Program-made: the position numbers and the translations under genes
Part shown: piece after piece, positions 23,055-34,232 of the stretch
Layout: each line of letters starts with the position of its first letter
Position numbering within the stretch: the first letter of the stretch is position 1
Assembly: GCF_001949145.1 (NCBI RefSeq)
Contig: NW_019091526.1
Location: 626,970 to 670,267, forward strand
Direction of reading: 5' to 3'
DNA length: 43,298 nucleotides
Source: Acanthaster planci
Taxonomy: Eukaryota > Echinodermata > Asteroidea > Valvatida > Acanthasteridae
Notes under the pieces: generated by a model
The model's database searches: none
Told to the model about the DNA's origin: nothing
The model's input: only the letters and a program-made list of their open reading frames with translations

Positions 23055-23689
23055 CTGTGAAAAAAATGTTGCACTGTTACAGAATGGTACACACACGCAA
23101 AAGGCAAAGATTATCCCTATAGTAACAAGGACTGTATTGCAGTATACGTCACTGAAACGTCATGTTGTATACTTGACCCTACTGCCAAAAGACTGTTAGA
23201 TTCATTACTCGTTCCAGGAATTGGAGTATCTGCAACACAGCAAGGTGGACTTGACTCAGCCGTCACAAAAACAACCGTACCGTACAGTTGTCTGAAGTGT
23301 ACTGGTTATCAGGGATGCCTTATAATAAATTCATGCTCTGATGACACCACATGTTGTTTATATTTTCTACTTTCCTATGGAGCCAGTGGGGTCAGTTGAA
23401 CACGACGTCAGCAGCACAAACAACTATTGTACAGGATAAAAACAAAGTCATTCTAGAATTTGCACTAGTGCAAAGGTACGTTGGTATCACTGTCTTTAAG
23501 AGTGGTGCTTTAAAGTGCTATGGTTCACAAGTGTTGTTAGGGAGAGACTTATTGTAATTATTGGGGTCAGGGGTCACTGCTGTCCAAATTAAAACAGTTT
23601 GTGATATGTTTGTTTGATATATTTATCGTCATTGTTGAACTACAGTATGGTGGTCGTGGACGGATATCGCCAGTCGTCAATGTTGACGT

Positions 23690-23840
23690 CAGTATTCACG
23701 ACTTGCTCTCCGGTCACGAATATTGTCTTCAATATTCACGACCAAATTCATGAGTCGTTCTCTGGTTGCGAATACTGACACCAAAATATGCGACCAAATG
23801 CATGACTCGTATCTCCGGTAGCAAATATTTCCACGAATTT
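23690..23840. repeat. Degenerate tandem repeat, unit about 52 bp
   Basis: Three diverged units share 'attcacgac', 'catgagtcgt', 'ctctccggt' and 'gaatatt' words. All three minus-strand frames are open across 23690-24080 because the unit lacks stops. The predicted proteins there are therefore not credible genes. Confidence 0.55.
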
Positions 23841-24558
23841 TTTTCCAGCAAGCCAGGTATGGAGAGAGAAGCTGCTCTTTGCGACCAGACAGCGAATCGT
23901 GAATATTGACGGCCATATTGACGATTGGCGATGTCCCTCCAGGGCCACCATACTGCAGAGACAGGGATCTGAAACAGGTACACAGGTTGAATTCCCAACC
24001 AGTAGGGAAAGCAAAGCCGTGGAAGCTTAGACATTCCACAGAAAGGATAGGCTCCCCGACCAGTACAATGGATATCAAGCGTTTTTTTGTTTTGTTTTGG
24101 TTTCTTTATGGTTTTTGTTTGTTTGTTTTTAAGTAGATTGGTAATTGGTTTGGAGATTGCTAGCAAAGCACAAGGGCCTTCTTGTCACTTCATTCGACTC
24201 GCTTGAACTCCGGGAGGTAAATTTTGTTGTTTACCTCGATGTTGAGACATTGAGTAACGCTCATATACATATGAAGTTTCCCTTGAAATGAGAAGAAATA
24301 TACAGCCAGATGATTATGTACATAGTAACCGGTCTAATGTTCCCTACAGTTCGAATAAGCGGCCAAAATAAATACCCCCCAGTTGGTGTCAGATTATGCC
24401 TCAAACTTTCCCATTACCAATTTGCTCAACTACTTTCAGAGAGTGTTGTTTTTTGGGTTTTTTATAGTGTTATAGTGCTTATTTCGGCGCGTCTTGACAG
24501 CTGCGATTTTTTGGACTTCAGTGAATAAGAGCAGACTATTTGAAAAAGGAATAATTAC

Positions 24559-24764
24559 GTGATTGTGCAGCAGTTCGAACTCGACTGGATTGTCTTGAAA
24601 GGAGAAAGATTCGTCTCCTGTGTCCTGCAGAGCCAGTATAATGGACACAACGTCCGTGGCTAGGATGACGTCATGGCTTACATCCAGGCCCGTATCATTT
24701 GAGAACTGTGGTGCTGATGACGAATCGTTAGCCAAGTCGGAAGACAGCACCACTGCTACGGCAG
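24559..24764 (-). CDS. Adhesion GPCR: first GAIN-domain exon
   Basis: Acceptor TTGTTCATTGAATATCCTAG and donor CAC|GTAATT. It encodes AAVAVVLSSDLANDSSSAPQ, then a stretch including DVILATDVVSIILALQDTGD, and ends EFELLHNH. This matches the helical GAIN-A subdomain pattern of adhesion GPCRs. It joins in frame to exon 31376-31496 (G|CT, Ala). With the in-frame upstream ATG at 24795 the open frame looks like a signal peptide, but the acceptor inside it and the phase match argue for an internal exon. N-glycosylation sites NDS and NDT are present. Confidence 0.7.
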
Positions 24765-24795
24765 CTAGGATATTCAATGAACAAAAAATGGTCAT

Positions 24796-26545
24796 TTTTA
24801 TAGGGATAACAACACTAATGTCTATACGACACGATTTTGGTGTAGATTTTCCGCTCAGGGGTTTTGGTTCAGTTATATTTTTGGTCGACTGCGTGATTAT
24901 TTTTCATGTGATGACTAACGCGTGAGCATCAAACGTTTGGATATTCGAAGGAAATCTTATCGACGGAATCATCAAATGAGGGAGTACATTCTTTGCTTAT
25001 ATGAATGTCGATGAAATTTCGGTGACCCTGCACGAAAAATTTTGGAGAAGTTTATTTAAATTAATTTGTCAGTTTTTGCTCTTGTAATAATCAAAATGCG
25101 CCCATTGCAGGATTCTCTGCTTTATTTTTGAGCAGCTTTGATAGAACTACAGATCCCTCCTGCGCATTTTGTTATAATCACCCATTGGTCGTGCTTGGTA
25201 TTGGCAGCAGTTTTGTGCACTTATGGGGATTCTTGTTCACGTATCTTGCATCCATCTCCACATTTCGTTACAGACAACGAAACATCAATATATGAGTTTT
25301 CACACAGCAATTTCCCACACATAAAAAAATAACAATTCAACCATTTTCACATTAATGAAGGCTCAACGCGACCTTCTGCCCCAGCTGCAATGCTGTGAGT
25401 TTTACCGGTTCTGCCATTCAGCGCTTTGCACGGTAGTGACAGCAGAAACCCTCTTGGGCCGACTTTTGTCAGGTGACGGCCGATCTTCGAAGCCAGTGAA
25501 CAAACAGAACAGTTGAGCGACTCTGCCAAGAACAGAAACATTTTGGACGAATTTACTTTAAAACTAACCATAAAACGTTGACGGTGATAACAATATGATT
25601 TCAACCTGCAAGAAGAAGGCAAGGTTGCGATCCATATGCTCTCCACTGAACAACGAAAGTTTTAATTTTAGATGAATCTTAATAATTATGTAAAATAAAA
25701 AGTGTCAAGATTTCTTTGCGACTCATGAATTTCGATCAGGAAGCATAAGAGCCAATCCTCTACCATAGGCTTCCCATCATTATTACTGAGAAAAGGTTGT
25801 AAACATATTGTCTACCAACAGCCACATCATCGATGCAATTTCTCCTTGATTCCCTGAACCGGCGTTATTGAAAGAAATAGACACAAACAGACTTTTCTAG
25901 TCAACATGAATTAGATGAATAATTCAGTAATGGTAAAACCAGAAAACAAAACCAGGATCTGCATCATTTAGGCAGTGAACTATATCTTGGATTAGGACAA
26001 TTATTCGTAAATGCACGTGTGCCTTTTTTTTTACACTTTTCCTATGAATAACATGAACAACCCACAGAAAGATATATCAGCGCAATACCACGACCTGATA
26101 TGGTCCATAATTCGCGCATACTGCCCTCTACAGATTGTATAGGCATAACGTGGCTTTACTATGCAGAAAGTGATAAACCAATGTTGACACAGTGGACTTA
26201 TTACAACAAACTTGTGAAGACCAACCTAATAACTTACATTGCAGTTCAATGAAATGTTTTCACAACAGAATATCAAAAAATGAATATTCTTATTACTTAT
26301 CATTAAAAAAAAGAATGTAATCAGTAAACTCCAAGAAGATATAAGAGGTCTGTATTAAAACCATCAATACGCAATTACCGACAGAATGTCAATTTACCCC
26401 GTGTTTCAAGATTAGCAGAAAATCAGCACCATGCTAGCCTGTTTCTACCACAACATTGAAGGGGGGTGTGAATTTGGATTTCTAGTCAACTGCAATAAAC
26501 ACGAAAAAATTGACAAATAGTCGACAGATTAGGAGTGAAATTTCT
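24796..26545. other. Intron, no gene recognised
   Basis: Nothing with domain likeness or phased splice sites was found on either strand. The open frame at 25347-25646 (minus) has no support. Confidence 0.4.
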
Positions 26546-28085
26546 TTAATGACATCCAATGACACACATTGGCTTATCATACGTCTTGCAAATCATGCGG
26601 GTTTGCTTTCTTCGAGCTTTGATAGTGAAAACGATGCAGTTGCGCGTTTTCTCAGTTTTGCCTGGATAATGCTGTACATCTTTTGACACACAAGAGATGC
26701 GCTCGTGCACATAATATGTGGCACTTGCACTCTTTCCTATTGACAGTAGACCTTGGATCAAATGGAGTCGAAAGTCAAGATTTAACAGTGTGCGATTGTG
26801 CGCAGGCTAGTGTACACTATTCTTGCATTTAGAACACATATGTCTAAAAGAGCAAAAAATACTCCTTCCCACCCCTTCACCGATCTTTGAGCATGTGCAT
26901 ATAGCACACACACTATTGCGATGCGAGGTCAGTTCCTCCCATATGCTTCTTATACTCAATTACAGTATCCACGGTTTGGTGATGTCGCGATAACCTGTGG
27001 GTGGGACTATTTTTTACAACGAATGTGCTCATTAGTTAGGTAACTGTAGTTACACTACAGTTACCTAGCTTGTTGAGGGTGTCACACGCTTTTCATTTAG
27101 CCAAACAAAACAAAATTGTCCTGATTTTTCATAAAAGCGGGTTTAGTCCCTTTAGCCATAGGAAACTTTTTTGGGTTTGCAAAATGTGGAATACTTTGAC
27201 TCTTGTATCGCACATTTTCACAAAAACCAAAGCCTCGCTGGGTTAACTTCTGAACAAGAGCAGGGCTGGTGTACCAGTTCTCAGCAAAGATGCAGTGTCC
27301 CTGATTTTCAAATCCATCAACAAGTTCCAAAACAACTTGACCGGGTCGAGTTACTGCTGTGGGATGATCAGCTACATTGTCTGTCTCCGGCTCCGAGTCG
27401 ACACTTGATGTTTGTGCTTTTGACTCTGTACACTGTCCCAGCGCATGTGTAACCCCGTTTCAGACTCATTCAAGGAGAAACACTTGATTCCCCGTTTTTG
27501 GCTTTCTTGGCGTATGCTGTTTGAATGATAGTCTTGCCTTGAATTTGATTATGGTCTCGTCGGGAGCAAGGTTTTGGTTGGGTGCGTAGGCTAATGACGA
27601 GGGAACGAGGGTACTATTGTCTGAACGAATTGGCAGACTTTTGTCAGCTTGTCACGAGTAGTGTCCATATTTGGAGCTACTTGTTAGTTGGTCAGATGGA
27701 AGAATTGCCATTAATCTGTTCCGAGAGATTTGTGCGCCCCAGATGCTCCAGTACGTGTTGTAGTGAGGCCGTTTGTTGATACCCTTACACACCAGTAGCG
27801 TTACAAATGCCATCATTTCCGGAATGGTTGTTGGAGACCGGCGACTTGGGTTGTCAGGTGACTTCTCTGTCATACTCTGCTCAGCATACTGACGATTGGT
27901 TTCAGCAACCAGTAGCTCCCACTCCACTTGCGAGAAAAATAGCGGGAACATTGGCATTGGCGTGAAGTCTTTCCATTTTTCAGAATGCGTTGCTCCAGTG
28001 TGGCCTGTGACAGAAAAAAAGAAAGCCCAGTAGGTTGCCAAGGAACATGTGTGGCATTAGGGTTGTACCTACTGCTGCTTGACAA
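26546..28085 (-). pseudogene. Decayed piggyBac-like transposase
   Basis: Read on the minus strand. An N-terminal block at 28041-27652 has LLVAETNRQYAEQSM, TTIPEMMAFVTLLVCKGIN and YWSIWGAQISRNRLMAILPS. At about 27590-27470 comes YAPNQNLAPDETIIKFKARL with HTPRKP, the first catalytic Asp (DE). A block at 27330-27097 has GHCIFAENWYTSPALVQKL, where the second catalytic Asp of the usual DN-YTSP motif is Glu. The C-terminal Cys-rich tail lies at 26660-26546 (RMICKTYDKPMCVIGCH). Stops and frame changes separate the blocks. It is a dead DNA transposon inside a GPCR intron, not a domesticated gene. Confidence 0.88.
27037..27067. repeat. Perfect 14-bp inverted repeat, 3-nt loop
   Basis: Arms TAGGTAACTGTAGT and its complement around TAC, extendable by three bases with one mismatch. 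It lies inside the piggyBac remnant between the catalytic block and the C-terminal tail, so it is probably a later small insertion or a local duplication. Confidence 0.7.
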
Positions 28086-28807
28086 TCACGCAGATTATCC
28101 TGGCTGATCATAAGCCAAAAGCCAGTCCTTTGTCAGTTTTGCAGCAGTCATCAACCCCGCCCTGAGTATAACATAATTGAAAGGTATATGCATGTATAAT
28201 GGAACAAAAAAAAAATCTTTTTGACGTTAGCGATGCATTATGTTTGGGTGACAAATACGCCATGCATCATTTGCATGAACCTATGCACGGGGGAAGTGAA
28301 CCAGTCAGAAATCAATTTACACTTTTCTTCCGAATATTTCTGTGTATCTGCTCATCACCTCACAGATGCATGCGTATTATACAAGAAACATTTCCAAAAT
28401 AACGAATAATTTTTCAAATGTTTTTAAGAAGAAGAAATCAACCTTATTGTATTTTTGGGGATAACCAGTTACTCTACATGCTAAAAAAGTGACTAATCAA
28501 TGTGGAATGAATGACCTACATATCGTGATTTTTATTGGGCAATACTATAGCGTTAATATTCACAATCTTAGACGAAGCATAGTCTGTAACAAAAACTTGT
28601 ACTGTTGGATTTCCCAAATTTTCCTTTTCTGCCAAGCTTTAAACGTTGCCGTTTGTGAATATCTTCATCCCAAATCAATAATGCAACACTTTGCTGGAAG
28701 AGGGTGGCATGCATTGGAGTGTGAAATAAAATGAAAACAGGTTACCGTTTTGCAAGTGCTCTTCTCCCATAGCATAAAATGCATTGCATGTTTGACATCC
28801 AAACCCA

Positions 28808-28851
28808 TTGCACACGTCAAAAAGGTTTATTGCACACGTCAAAAAGGTTTA
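28808..28851. repeat. Two perfect 22-bp tandem copies
   Basis: TTGCACACGTCAAAAAGGTT plus TA is repeated exactly twice, followed by a third partial copy (TTGCACC). Confidence 0.8.
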
Positions 28852-31375
28852 TTGCACCTGTGGCCTATTCCGTGCTGGGGATTGATTAATAAATGGGGTA
28901 TTGTGGGGGGATTTTTTTTTTTGGGGGGGGAGATATATTCCACCCCTCGGGATTGACACCCATGTACTGCACTGGAAGCCAACCATTGTTTCGAACACTG
29001 AGGTGGAAAATTGTAGAAATGAACGACATCTTTATCTGCTTGCTCACCTGTAAATTTGGGCGCTGTTTTCCCATGTTTCCGCAGTGAAGGTCCGGCTTAG
29101 CTCAATCCATTTGCTGCTTCACCGTCGTCCATTATTTAAAATTATGGAAGATCATGGTATTTCTGGGCACTTTTATGCTGATGATTTGGCAATGTTATAA
29201 TTTTTCCCAAACATGGCTGAAGTAGGCAGTTGTTCACATGTATATAGTAACTACATGTACATGTACAGTATACGCAATAGAAATGTTATTACTGTTATTT
29301 TTATGTTTGACCTGCTTTCTCTCTCGCTGTCAATATTCGTGCTTCCAAGTAATACAAAGTAATATTTTTGCCCATGGGCCTCCTGTGGGCATTTATCACC
29401 CCTGGAAAAAATTATTGAAATAAAAATGGGACAAGTGAGCAAAAAGCAAAAAACGCTAAAGAAATGAAAAACTAGACACGAAAGGGGACGAAAAAATCAC
29501 CGATTCACCTTAAAAGCCATCAAAAGTGGCCCCCTCCTGCTGATATTATAATTTGTGTAACTATATGTGCTTCCTATATGTGCTTCCCCCAGAAAATAAG
29601 TAGTGATTTAGCGTTGCTTGTGTATTAGTTTCAGTTTGTCCAGCTTGGCGTTGGGATTTTTTTCAATTTTTCATATTTTTAATCACTGTCAGCCTGCGTT
29701 TAGCGTATTGAGAACAAAACTTTTCTGTAATTTGTTTTCCTTTGCTGTTATTCAAGGCGACAGACAAACTTTTTAAAGTTTTGCAGTATTCATATTTTTC
29801 ACAAAATGCCGACCTACCGTTTCTGGATGGTGCTATTTTTAGAGAAGTTGTTTTTTCTTGCTCATTTTTCTTTTGAGCCTGATTTCTGTTGTAGCATAAC
29901 CATTTTGATTTAACATTCTACCACATGGTATGTATTTTGTAACTTGGTGTGTTAATGATACAGTCCCACATTTGCAGCTGTCCATAAAGTTACTTATAAA
30001 ATTATTGTTGAAGAGCATGCATGGCTTAGTTATGGGCTTAGCTTCAGAACTAAGCTCTCTGTGAGATAATTAAGCAGTGCAAGAGGCCATTTCCAACGAT
30101 GGGCGTATTTTTGGAAATGTCGTTTGGCTGCAGACCCGTAACAATTAGACCTAGCCGTAGCTCTGGAAGCCCGTTTTGGACACGGCCTTTGAAGCAGCGG
30201 ATCGGAACGTGCACAAGCATTTTCACGATGTACCTGCTCGTGCAGAGTAAGTGCGCAACATTGCGTAAATTGGCTGAATGAAAATGTGTCACAGCCGCTG
30301 AATTGTCGGACGCAATTCAAAATAATGGTTATACATCACTACAGCTTCTGATTTGAAATTGAAATCCTGGAACATTGTTTTTCTCGGAGAATACAGCATT
30401 CACTGAGTTTAAACTACATAAGATTAGTTGTAAGGCGCCCATCTTGAAGATTTAAGTAGTCGTAGGCACAGCGTCTGTGTTGCCTCAACCGAACCATAAT
30501 GCACAAATGACAATGACCGAGTGTACCGTAATAACAATCGTCAATTAAAAGCAGTGCATTAAAAGCATTTTAAATGTCGGCACCGACCTGTTACTATTAC
30601 AACAGCAATACCAAGAAATAGCGCAATTAATGGAAAGTAGGCACGAGTTTATGATGCCATTAAGTAAGCTTACGTTCGTTGGTATTGACAGCCAAATGGT
30701 ATACATGTAAATGTGATTTGTTGTTCTTATACTTAGGACGAACATTTGTATAATTTTTGAAATGCCACAAGCGGAACACTGTGTCCTTAGAAATTTAAAG
30801 TGAATTCCCCCCAACGTGAAGCCCATGCCAACGTGAAGTTTGCGATTATAATGCTGCATTGGTCAGTTGTTTGGTCATTCGATTGAAACAGTTGTTCACT
30901 TAGCCGATATACTTAATCAGCTTTTGTTCGTTAGCTGGGTTGCCGGTCAGGGTTATACGTGTCAAGGAAGATATAAATTGAGGATTATGGATTTGGGGCG
31001 TCACAACGCGACACGTCGGGTCGATCATTTGACCGGGTAACGTGCATCATGTTGAAGGCTCCAATCTTCTAGCATATTGTTATCACAAATTCCGACATAA
31101 CGTTTAAAATGCAGCTAATGGAGGTTTAGATACACGTATTACGCAAACACGGCAATATTTTATTCGCGCTTGGGTGAGCAGGCGTTAAATGCCTGTTTAA
31201 AAGTTTGGATACACGTCCCATATTAATGATATATTGAATATGCAGGAGCCTATTAATATTGTATATATATTTTTTTAAATGCATATCCTAAATATCCTTG
31301 AATAACTTGTTGACACTTTGTTGACGCTCGTTGACTCTTGTTGACGCTAAATAACATGATCCCGATAAGGCTTAC
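28852..31375. other. Intron, no gene recognised
   Basis: One plus-strand open frame (30099-30281) ends near a good donor (CAGA|GTAAGT at about 30246) but has no recognisable product. There is also a G-run and T-run patch near 28905-28930. I see no firm feature. Confidence 0.35.
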
Positions 31376-31496
31376 CGGTATTAGACACGTTGAGGTTACC
31401 ACGTTTACGGGAAGTTTTCTTGTCACACTGCTCTATCAACTCATGGGCTCGATCATCTATGTCTTTGTTGACATCCCAGGCATTCTCACATTTTCT
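31376..31496 (-). CDS. Adhesion GPCR: end of hormone-receptor-motif region
   Basis: Acceptor TCCTTTTATTTTGCAG and donor ACCG|GTAAGC. It encodes RKCENAWDVNKDIDD, then RAHELIEQCDKK, ending GNLNVSNT. R-x-C followed by W is the end of the HRM pattern seen in many adhesion GPCRs, and the following Cys-containing helix leads into GAIN. Phase 0 in, phase 1 out. Confidence 0.7.
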
Positions 31497-31898
31497 CTGC
31501 AAAATAAAAGGAAACACATTGGCAAAGACAAGCCTGTTCTCGTGGGGCTCACAGGAAGGAACAACGGGGCAAACTTGTTGAAGTTGCATCTTAGTGTAAT
31601 ACAGTAATGAAGACGAGAACACAACAAAATGACAGGGCAATAAATGAGGGGATTCGACAGCGGCAATATACATGTGTGTACCTCAGATGAAACCAATAAT
31701 GTGTTAACAAACACAAATGCCCGTTTAACCCATGCCTAAACCCGCATCTTTAACTTCTGGAACACAAATAAGCTTGTTTTACTTAATAGCCATTGCGACC
31801 TTAACCCTTGACCTTTCAAGCTTAGCAACCCACAAACCATATTTGAAGTTTGCACGCAAAGTATTTCTCAAGGTATATACCACTAATAAAATTTTGTC

Positions 31899-32342
31899 GT
31901 GTGCCTGGAAGGTTAAGGTGCTCACGCCCTTTTGCCGGGAAGCATGATCACTGCAAAAAAAACTAACTAACTAACTAAAAAACAAACAAACAAACAAACA
32001 AACAAACAAACAAACAAACACCCAAACAAACAAACAAACAAACAAACAAAAAAACCACCCTTTCTTCCGGCAAAAGGACATATGTATGTGACTGTTTTAT
32101 TTTAATATTATATATAAAGATTTCTTTACAAAAAGTTTTTTTATTTCCCAAGTCGTTTAACAAGTTATTCAGAGGTTGCTTTTTGTACAGCCTGTGTTGA
32201 TTTTGTAGTACATTTTATCCGTTTTTACTAAATAAAGAGAGTGTGTTTCTTATGCCCTTTTGCCGAGATCATATTTTTCTGCAGTAATCATGCTACCCAG
32301 CAAAAGGCCGTAAGCGCGCTAACGCCCTTTTGCCAGGCACAC
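31899..32342. mobile_element. Foldback/MITE-like element with about 60-bp inverted ends
   Basis: The left end, GTGTGCCTGG...CATGATCACTGCA, reappears inverted at the right end with small gaps. Both ends include 'cccttttgcc' or 'caaaagg' words. The centre holds a simple repeat and about 200 bp of unique AT-rich DNA. No coding capacity or clear target duplication was seen. Confidence 0.55.
31961..32056. repeat. (CTAA)n then (CAAA)n microsatellite
   Basis: A short CTAA run passes into about 19 near-perfect CAAA units. Simple sequence inside the element with inverted ends. Confidence 0.95.
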
Positions 32343-32441
32343 TATTGTTTTTGCTAATGAGTTCTTAATGGGTCGATAGCAAGTACTAGACAAAAAACTT
32401 GAGATTTTGGAGTTTGGTGCTTTCCGATGTATAATTACTAC

Positions 32442-32479
32442 CTGTAAGAATGTCTTTAAAGGATCACTGCAATTCCTCT
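32442..32479 (-). CDS. Adhesion GPCR: candidate 38-bp HRM exon
   Basis: Acceptor GTTTGTTGTTTCTTTGTAG and donor TTACAG|GTAGTA. It encodes RNCSDPLKTFLQ after a split codon, phase 1 in and 0 out. Joined to RKCENAW it gives Cys-x11-Cys...Trp, the usual spacing of the HRM core. Confidence 0.5.
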
Positions 32480-32674
32480 CTACAAAGAAACAACAAACTA
32501 CGCTTATTCAAAATGTAATTTTAATTAACCACTTGATACCGTATAAATTGAACATTACACACAGAGTTATTTCAATTGAGCACAGTGTGGCTTCGTGGTA
32601 AATAACAAAATACCCACATTTTTTGAAAAATACTTTCGACCTTTTTTGATTAAGATTAAATTTAGTGTCCTTAA

Positions 32675-32729
32675 GCATCAGCGATAAACTGTTTTTTCAA
32701 CATGTTGAAAGACAGTTTATCGCTGATGC
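32675..32729. repeat. 55-bp near-perfect hairpin
   Basis: 18-bp perfect arms (GCATCAGCGATAAACTGT and its complement) flank an inner palindrome TTCAACATGTTGAA. The whole segment is almost fully self-complementary, so it is more like a foldback insertion than a microRNA precursor with a normal loop. Not coding. Confidence 0.8.
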
Positions 32730-33338
32730 AGTTTCTTCAAGGTCAATTGATTATTCCTTCAATTCATGGTTCTGTCGGTAGGCTAAATAAGTTTGTTAAG
32801 GCGCCTATAAACTTTTGCCGATAAATAAGGTTTCATGTGTTGCCCCAATGTGTTATTTAAATCAACAAACATGAAGGAACATTCGAAACGGAATAAAAGA
32901 TGTACATAATGTTCCTGATCCTGATAAGCCAGTTCCAATATTTGCACAAAGTTGAGCTTAATTGTAGCCAGTTCCATCAATTATAGATTTACAGGGCCTA
33001 TAAGTTATTCCGCCAAAGTGGAACAACGGACAGTGATAAGCCATGCAGGAAATCGTGGTGTACTATTCTGGATTTCATGTATTTTAGCTAAAGCGCAACT
33101 TCTTTAGAAAACTTACACAGAAAAGGGCATGAAACAAAAGACAAAAAGAAACAGGAAAGCAAGTGTCAAGAGAGCAAACAATTGATAATCAGTCTTCATT
33201 CATTAAAAACTTGTGGTTTATGGTAAAGGGAAATGGGAAAGAATAAAGCATGTGATTTATTTGTGTGACTTGATGTTTCAAAAAAACATATTAAGAACAA
33301 TCAAACAGAAAACAATAATGCCTGCATGGTCAAGCGGC

Positions 33339-33382
33339 AACAAACACAATGGAATATTGGAATATATTCCATTGTGTTTGTT
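33339..33382. repeat. Perfect 19-bp inverted repeat, 6-nt loop
   Basis: Arms AACAAACACAATGGAATAT and exact complement around TGGAAT. A stem of 19 pairs with a six-base loop. It lies in a GPCR intron with no gene association. Confidence 0.85.
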
Positions 33383-33531
33383 CAATATTTTGGGGGTTCC
33401 TCAAATACGATTCCAACATCAGTTTTATAAATTTGCATGTTGACCCCCCCACAACCCCGCATCACAGTTATCGGTCCACCGAATAACTACCCTACGGGCT
33501 ATATTAAACTCATCGTTATCTAAAATAACAC

Positions 33532-33562
33532 CACAGATTTCCCCGCCAGTATTTTGTGGTTT
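33532..33562 (-). CDS. Adhesion GPCR: candidate 31-bp HRM exon
   Basis: Acceptor CCCCGTTTGAAACAG and a weak donor TGTG|GTGTTA enclose KPQNTGGEIC plus one base. Phase 0 in agrees with exon 34144-34232 and phase 1 out with 32442-32479. The T-x-G-G pattern before Cys is what an HRM would show. The non-consensus donor keeps confidence low. Confidence 0.35.
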
Positions 33563-33949
33563 CTGTTTCAAACGGGGTACCGGTACATCATTCTGCGTCT
33601 CGTTATCTTTACTTAAACTCTCTCAACAGAAAGAGCAAAAAAGGGAAAACAATTAAACATGCATAAAGCACAAGACTGTAAGCTTTAAAGAAAACGAACT
33701 TGACTTTGTGCAGGTGACGGCATCCAACTTAATCAAAAATCGTGCACGAAGTTTGCTCCAGATTTGGGCGTGTTACACACGACTGCATTTTGTTTAAATG
33801 TGTCTTTACACAGATTTGTTTCTTTTCATTATTGTTAGCTATCACAGAAGCTCGAATTAGCTTTTGAAACTCAAATAAATTATAGTAAGGGTAGTGTTCA
33901 TCCATATAAATACGAATTTAACGAGTGTTGGTACTCGAGGTAAGCACAT

Positions 33950-33966
33950 GACGCATGCGCGCAACG
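33950..33966. promoter_or_regulatory. NRF1/CRE-like motif
   Basis: TGACGCATGCGCGCAAC resembles the palindromic NRF1 site (GCGCATGCGC) overlapping a CRE-like TGACG. It is an isolated CpG-rich spot in AT-rich DNA, and no transcript start is identified. Confidence 0.25.
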
Positions 33967-34143
33967 AACGTGCACTTCCTCGAGCCGATAGCCCACGGCA
34001 GTTTATGCGTTCATATCCGTGGGACAAACAGTAAACCGAGAAATTATAAGAACTAATTACATGAACCAGAATATGAGCAACATATTTATCAAGTTTCAAT
34101 TATAGGCCTATGACGAGTTCGTTAAGCCCAGGTTGAGACTTAC

Positions 34144-34232
34144 CTGTCCATCTGCATCACTCATGTCACAAAGCGTACCGGTAGTGTTCGATGTCAGAAG
34201 ATCAAACAGTGCGGTGGAATTGACGCTATCCT
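34144..34232 (-). CDS. Adhesion GPCR: start of hormone-receptor-motif region
   Basis: Acceptor TTTGTTTCATCCTCAG and donor GGACAG|GTAAGT are both strong. Only one frame is open: DSVNSTALFDLLTSNTTGTL then CDMSDADGQ, with N-glycosylation sites NST and NTT. C-x4-DADG is the start of an HRM. Phase 1 in, phase 0 out. Confidence 0.75.

Noticed and set aside
23062-23400. 113-codon plus-strand open frame without a start codon, with several Cys
   Set aside because: No ATG, no clear splice borders or homology. It overlaps a minus-strand candidate exon. Probably chance.
23689-24166. Three long overlapping minus-strand frames
   Set aside because: All three frames are open because a tandem repeat unit lacks stops; this is composition, not coding.
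24436-24795. Apparent signal peptide starting at ATG 24795 on the minus strand
   Set aside because: An intron acceptor lies within it and the part after the acceptor joins in phase to the upstream GPCR exon, so the hydrophobic start is mostly intronic.
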